In this document: positions 59,060 to 64,000 of the stretch, one piece after another
Layout: each line of letters opens with the position of its first letter
How positions within the stretch are numbered: position 1 is the first letter of the stretch
NCBI GenBank assembly: GCA_023653785.1
Contig: JAMKCH010005331.1
Coordinates: 1-64,000 of the forward strand
DNA from: Ophioderma brevispina
Lineage: Eukaryota; Echinodermata; Ophiuroidea; Amphilepidida; Ophiodermatidae
Direction: 5' to 3'
DNA length: 64,000 bases
Notes under the pieces: model-generated
Told to the model about the DNA's origin: nothing
Databases searched by the model: none
The model's input: only the letters and a program-made list of their open reading frames with translations
Made by a program: the position numbers and the translations under genes

Positions 59060-60025
59060 GTGCGCGTGTATGGCAAGTATATTGCCCCCAATTCGAACAG
59101 ATAAACATGGGTTTTATGACCGAGAACCTGTTTTTGTTCGCCGACAAAGCTTGGTTTTCAATGATAAACCTGGTTTTTCGATTGAAAAACCAGGTTTATC
59201 AAAAAAAAAAAAAAAAAAAAAAAAAAAACAGGTTTCTCGCTCGATAAACTTGGTTTATCAAAAAACTATGACAATCGAATTCGAAAAACCTGGTTTTTCG
59301 ATTGAAAAACCAGGTTTATCAAAAAACTATGACAATCGAATTGAAAAACCAGGTTTATCAAAAAAAAAAAAAACTATGACAATCGAATTGAAAAACCAAG
59401 TTTATCGGCGAAAAACCAGGTTTCTCGCTCGATAAACTTGGTTTATCAAAAAACTATGACAATCGAATTGAAAAACCAGTTTATCAAAAAAAACTATGAC
59501 AATCGAATTGAAAAACCAAGTTTATCGGCGAAAAACCAGGTTTCTCGCTCGATAAACTTGGTTTATCAAAAAACTATGACAATCAAATTCGAAAAACCTG
59601 GTTTTTCGATTGAAAAACCAGGTTTATCAAAAAAAAAAAAAACTATGACAATCGAATTGAAAAACCAAGTTTATCGGCGAAAAACCAGGTTTCTCGCTCG
59701 ATAAACTTGGTTTATCAAAAAAAAAACTATGACAATCAAATTCGAAAAACCTGGTTTTTCGATTGAAAAACAGGTTTCTCGGTCGATAAACCTGGTTTTT
59801 CGATTGAAAAACCAGGTTTATCAAAAAACTATGACAATCAAATTCGAAAAACCTGGTTTTTCGATTGAAAAACCAGGTTTATCAAAAAACTATGACAATC
59901 GAATTGAAAAAACTCGTTTTTGCGATTTGAAAAAAACCAGGTTTTTTCGATCGAAAACCAGGTTTATCGACGAAAAACCAGGTTTATCTGTTTATTGTGC
60001 AATATACTTGCCATACGCGTGCGCT
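59060..60025. repeat. Self-complementary motif array bounded by inverted repeats
   Basis: The core GAAAAACCAGGTTTATC and its reverse complement GATAAACCTGGTTTTTC alternate from about 59110 to 59995, spaced by linkers with AACTATGACAATC(G/A)AATT (about ten times) and TTTCTCGCTCGATAAACTTGG. A longer unit of 80 bases recurs at about 59376, 59491 and 59641. The flanks are inverted: the left has GCGTGTATGGCAAGTATATTGC then CAGATAAAC, and the right has GTTTATCTG then GCAATATACTTGCCATACGC. Long open frames here only reflect lack of stops in the repeated motif. Confidence 0.85.
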
Positions 60026-60087
60026 TTATTCTGTTACGTATTTATTTCAGTATTACAACAGAACGACTTTCTGTCGGCTTGGATTGC

Positions 60088-60150
60088 GTTGCTTGCGTTT
60101 GTAGGCCTTGTAATCGAAAGGTCGTGGGATCAATTCCCACTTTGGCACAT
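60088..60150 (+). repeat. tRNA-like fragment beside the array
   Basis: GTAATCGAAAGGTCGTGGGATC then AATTCCCACTTTGGCACA resembles the variable loop, T-arm and 3' acceptor half of a tRNA (B-box GGGATCAATTCCC). The 5' half is not convincing. It is probably a SINE head remnant. Confidence 0.4.
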
Positions 60151-60159
60151 TTTTATTTT

Positions 60160-60665
60160 ATTATTATTTTATTTAGAGTTAGAGATTGCAATGAAAACAA
60201 ATCGAAGTTGGCGAGGGAAGTAGTGAAAATAGTGTATAGCTGTTTTATGCCTAATTCAAACTGGTTATGGCGCTGGACCATGATTTCGAGCAAGAATCTC
60301 ACACGTGCTGATTGATGGGACTGAGAGCTTTCATGCTGAGAGGGCGATATCACATTACCTTAAGCGGTAAATGGGATTCATGGTGGGATTTGATAACAAA
60401 AAGCGGCAACGTGATAGGATTTTCAAGTTAGTGTGTTGTGGGTCCTCTTATCGCCTATGGGCCATGATTGGATATTGTGTCAGAAAGCGCTCATGGGAAA
60501 CACAAACGATGTTGGATTCGTTGTCGTCTGTGGGACCAGGACTATGGCTCCGGGCGGATTATATCTCCTTTTAGATCGGCCTGCAATGTGATGTCATACA
60601 AAAACCATACTGGTGTAAAAGGGGACGTATTCCCCTGGAGGCCATGTTCGGTCCTCGTACACGAC
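60160..60665. other. No gene recognised
   Basis: No supported exon; short overlapping frames only. Confidence 0.4.
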
Positions 60666-60671
60666 TTGGTT

Positions 60672-60820
60672 GGCCAACCACCGCATTAATTGGGTTCATC
60701 CCGCGGGTTTGAAGTTAGCCAATCACCATTGGTTTCGAGAAACCCACGTACTCGAACACTAATGGTGATTGGCTAACTTCGAACCCCGCGGGATGAACCC
60801 AATATTGGCGGTTTTGGCAC
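60672..60820. mobile_element. Short palindromic MITE
   Basis: Arms of about 42 bp are nearly identical and inverted: 60689-60730 begins ATTGGGTTCATCCCGCGGG and ends GCCAATCACCATT, and 60761-60804 is its reverse complement with one or two changes. The loop is 30 bp. Weaker pairing continues outwards (CCAACCACCGC with GGCGGTTTTGG). Strong arm identity suggests a young insertion or a constraint on hairpin formation. Confidence 0.75.
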
Positions 60821-60824
60821 ACTA

Positions 60825-61345
60825 TACACGACAATCGACTAAAGCACGATACTAAACGTTTGATTACAATCTGTACAACATTGCCAAGAATTAAGAGAGC
60901 AAGAGCAAATCGGGCAGCCATGAAGACACTGATATATTCGAAATCACTGTAAACATTGTATAAATTATGATAAAATACCGTAATTCATAGACTTTTTACG
61001 TAAATCGCTTGTTTATGAGAGCCCAGTAAAACCTTATCAAGCCATACACTTCTAGTGCACGAGTGTATTGTTGAATATCCATTGTTGTTCAGTTCATTAT
61101 AATCTACGACTCAGTCTCAGTAAGGTTTATCTGAGGCAGAGAGCACAAATTTTATAAGCTTATAAACCTGCACGCCACAAAAGAGTCTAGATAAACTGGA
61201 CGCGAAACAAAGAATCTTGATAATTTTTTGTGCACTCTGTCTTTTAGTGACTTCAGACCAAACCTCTAGAAACACGGAGAATGATTCGCTAAAATACAAT
61301 GCCTTGAACAACAATGAATATACAACAGATTTACCAACAATGTAC
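60825..61345. other. No gene recognised
   Basis: No supported exon. Confidence 0.4.
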
Positions 61346-61348
61346 AGC

Positions 61349-62440
61349 CAGGAGTGCAATGGTTTTGGGTGTATAATAATTATAATAGGGCGTTTTTATA
61401 TTAGAGTGTATCGGTGCGCATGGCTACAGAGCGCGTAGATCTGTAGCCATGGCGCGTTATGTTCAAGGGTATTAGTTTATAGAGATTCACTTTTGCAGGG
61501 GAAGTTTCTGGAGTTTGGAGTTATGCACAGGTAAATGTAACAGAGCATGATTGATGTGAACTTCCATATTTTTTTTCTTAATATCATGATATTACTAAGA
61601 TCTTTTGAACAAAGGTTTAGAGATGATTTTAATGTCACTGGGACCAGACTGCCCGAGTAAAATGCATGTAGCCCAGTTCACAAAATTACCGTTTGGAAAT
61701 CCCTAATGCCCAAAATCGAGCAGATCGTGTCTACCCTCCCTGTACAGAACCAACGTATAGTCTAACATCTTGATCGATTACACCCACACAGCCCACGGTG
61801 ACCAACACGAGATACAGAATGCTTGCTGCTTTGCCTATTGTAGTTATACACGGTAACGAGATATAGTTTGGTGTCACGTGTCAGGTACCAGGTCAAGGTT
61901 CAGGTATCAGATATCAGTTGGCTCTTCGGGGCGACCGCTATATATAAATCCGACTCTGTTAAATCAAGGTATTACATGACCCTCTTCCCAAAGTGCTATT
62001 ATTTTTTCCAAAAGACACGGGTTATTATGTCTAAACAGTACAGAATTTACCTTTTCCTACTGATTCAAAACCGTCGTACGATGACGATAACCGGTTGTTT
62101 ATCCCATGTAGGGATACGTAGTCATTTTTACCTGAATGGCTCCCCCGAAGCAAATCCAAAACCAATCATGCCGTGACGTCATCAAATCTTTATTTTTTCC
62201 AAAAATTGGCTGTTATTCCCAAATAAATTCCTTTTTAAGATTCAACATCTGGATATTGTTCTTTAATACTTAATATTCAATTGTCCACGTATGAATGTGA
62301 AAAAGATGGTCCATACGTCTTCAAACTGAAAACATATTCAGCCGGCTAATACCCTTACGTGACTGAATGAGCAGACGGTCCCCGTTTTAGTGCAGCTGGC
62401 TTACAGCCACTTGCGCGCGGCTGGGGGGTTATGCGTCAAG
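61349..62440 (-). mobile_element. R1 repeat, copy 5 (inverted)
   Basis: Read on the minus strand it starts CTTGACGCATAACCCCCCAG (62440) and ends CCAAAACCATTGCACTCCTG (61349). It retains the hairpin GCGCCATGGCTACAG / CTGTAGCCATGCGC (about 61415-61457) and the TGACGTCA-containing stretch (about 62173). It defines both R1 ends most clearly, because its flanks differ from the other copies. Confidence 0.85.
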
Positions 62441-62444
62441 CATC

Positions 62445-64000
62445 GTTAAGGGTGGTTGAGTGGCTTGAGTGATTTTCACAGTCCCCATTTTCACCGGACG
62501 TCTATAGCCTATATATGATATATTTTTTATTCACATGAAAACCTTTGGAGTTGAAAACGTGAGTTTCTTATTCAAAGTGAAAACCGAACTTTTTACAATT
62601 GGAATGCAATCTGTACCTATCTTGAACACGAACATTATTTGTAAAGCAATTTAACAACAATCTAGTTTATCAACCTGAAAAATAGGTTATTCTCTATGAA
62701 AAAAAACGTACATTTTCAAAACGTTAGTTTGTCGATAATCTGTTGTTTTTTTTCGAAAATGTTTAGCTTTGATAAAACTGACTAAATGATTGACTGTTTG
62801 ACATAACCATGTTCTCAAAAATATTTCATACACTTATTTGTTTTTTTACAAGTAAAAACCTCAGTTTTTAAAAATAAGTTTTATTGAATTTGACAAACTG
62901 ATTTTGTCCACCCGATAAACGTTTGTCAAATTAAAAGTTTTTCAACTTGTATATTAAAAAATGGTTTAGGCCTCTCCCTTGAAATCAATATTTTGTGAGT
63001 TTATATATTACACGTGTTTAGGAACTGACATTTTGTGATTAAGAAATATAAGCTTTAAAAAAATCTAAAACCAAGACATTTATCTGTAGTGTGACCTTTA
63101 AACAAATTTACATTTTGGAAAACTTAAAAGATATATATCATTTTAAAGATTAGCCATATAAATTTTAAAAATCTAGGAATACTCAAATGCCATTAGAACC
63201 TTGTAATCTCAGTTCCAAAATGATCATGGATAAACTCAAATTATAAAATCGAAGAACAGGGTTTGATTGATGAAAAAAATCAGTCATATTCATAGCTTTT
63301 CCCGATAAACTAAATTTTTCCTCAGTCAAAAAAACAATTTTCAGCTAAAACGAAATTTTCAGATTGAAAACAACGTTTCCTGTTAAATACTAAGATCTCT
63401 CCAAATAATATTTAACAAATTAACGACTAAAAAAATGTGGTACTAAGTATAAGAATTTGGACCTGCCATACATTGCATAACTACCTACTGCTCCAACGTA
63501 GAGACCAGCACCCATTGATTTGTCAATCAGCTTTGCTCATTACAAACCCTCAGACAACAATGACACATGATTGCTAGTAAGCATGAATTGTTTTGTTGAC
63601 ATTTTACTGTATTCCTTTCATTTGACATTTTCCACTACTCCAAAACAAAGCCTAAATTCACTGGAAATAGTTACATAACATGATCAGCCTCTTAATTGAG
63701 AGGGAGTCCCTCAAATCACGCCATGATAACCTTTGGTTCAATCACCCTCATAATGGGCTGATGGGCAGTGCTGTACATTATCATCTTTACAATAACGGAA
63801 CACGTAAAAGGTAAAAAAGTAATATTAATTTTTCCGAGTTCATCGTAAGAAAACTAGTTTAGCGCCTGTCGGAAAGAGCCCTTCGCGTCCCTTGGTTGTT
63901 GCTCGTGAAGCTCCATGATCGCTGAGGATGTTATGCAATATACATCCTCCATGCACCTTTTGTCAACATCGCGCACCTTTCAGGCCTCGGCATCCAATCA
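62445..64000. other. No gene recognised; AT-rich with weak motif repetition
   Basis: Segments such as CCGATAAACTAAATTTTTCC (63302), CGATAAACGTTTGTCAAATT (62914) and TTTATCAACCTGAAAAATAG (62667) faintly echo the motif of the array at 59060-60025. The similarity is too weak to call a repeat with certainty. The last 500 bp holds no recognised feature. Confidence 0.35.

Noticed and set aside
59060..60025. CRISPR-like regular repeat
   Set aside because: Eukaryotic context, spacers are themselves repeated, and the units alternate in orientation.
59005..60223. Several long open frames (up to 164 codons) with repeated IEKPGLSK
   Set aside because: They arise from a stop-free self-complementary repeat read in any frame and on both strands. 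Flanking inverted repeats and lack of a start context argue for repeat DNA.
9164..62440. R1 as a standard Helitron
   Set aside because: The base before the shared start varies (TC, GC, AGC), there is no CTRR end, and the hairpin is about 100 bp from the end and not about 10.

Overview
This is a stretch of animal nuclear DNA, AT-rich and dominated by repeats, with very little gene sequence. The two sulfotransferase exons carry GT/AG splice signals, there are decayed non-LTR and Gypsy-type retrotransposons, tRNA-headed SINEs with conserved '(G)GGCAAGnCACTT' bodies, and many small inverted-repeat elements. There is no bacterial gene organisation. The repeat types and the cytosolic sulfotransferase fit an invertebrate, perhaps a deuterostome (echinoderm, hemichordate or cephalochordate). 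That placement is an inference; no diagnostic host gene is complete.

Genes: on the minus strand, two exons of a cytosolic (SULT-type) sulfotransferase lie about 12 kb apart: the N-terminal exon with the PAPS-binding loop (16889-17056) and the core exon with the second PAPS motif (4851-5100). The exon between them was not found, and the C-terminal part is only hinted at. On the plus strand a damaged EGF-like exon (about 43739-43878) lies downstream of an unrecognised, well-bounded candidate exon (about 42122-42351). A duplicated, first-exon-like segment lies at 38280-38600.

Mobile elements, left to right: 1-1351, a non-LTR endonuclease ORF (minus) split by a TTAA-flanked element; 5364-6335, a near-complete palindrome with a second copy at 56356-57375; 8240-12690, a cluster alternating a 75-bp minisatellite with copies of an unclassified 1.1-kb repeat (called R1 here), found again at 45472, 47899 and, inverted, 61349; 17186-18787, a 1.6-kb element with nested inverted repeats; 20360-23450, a decayed Jockey-like LINE (minus); 26318-26830, a three-unit tandem repeat; 32783-35990, a decayed Gypsy element with 5' LTR, gag, protease and the start of RT; 42546-43074, 49523-50231 and 58471-58800, further TTAA-flanked elements; 51172-53733, two copies of a TIR element around a tandem array of TTAA-family sequence; 59060-60025, an inverted-repeat-bounded array of a short self-complementary motif.

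The window has no operon-like organisation; its history is one of nested insertion. Some repeat copies differ from each other mainly by one- to few-base indels and are concentrated in patches, which may mean locally unpolished long-read sequence. Reading-frame breaks should be judged with that in mind.
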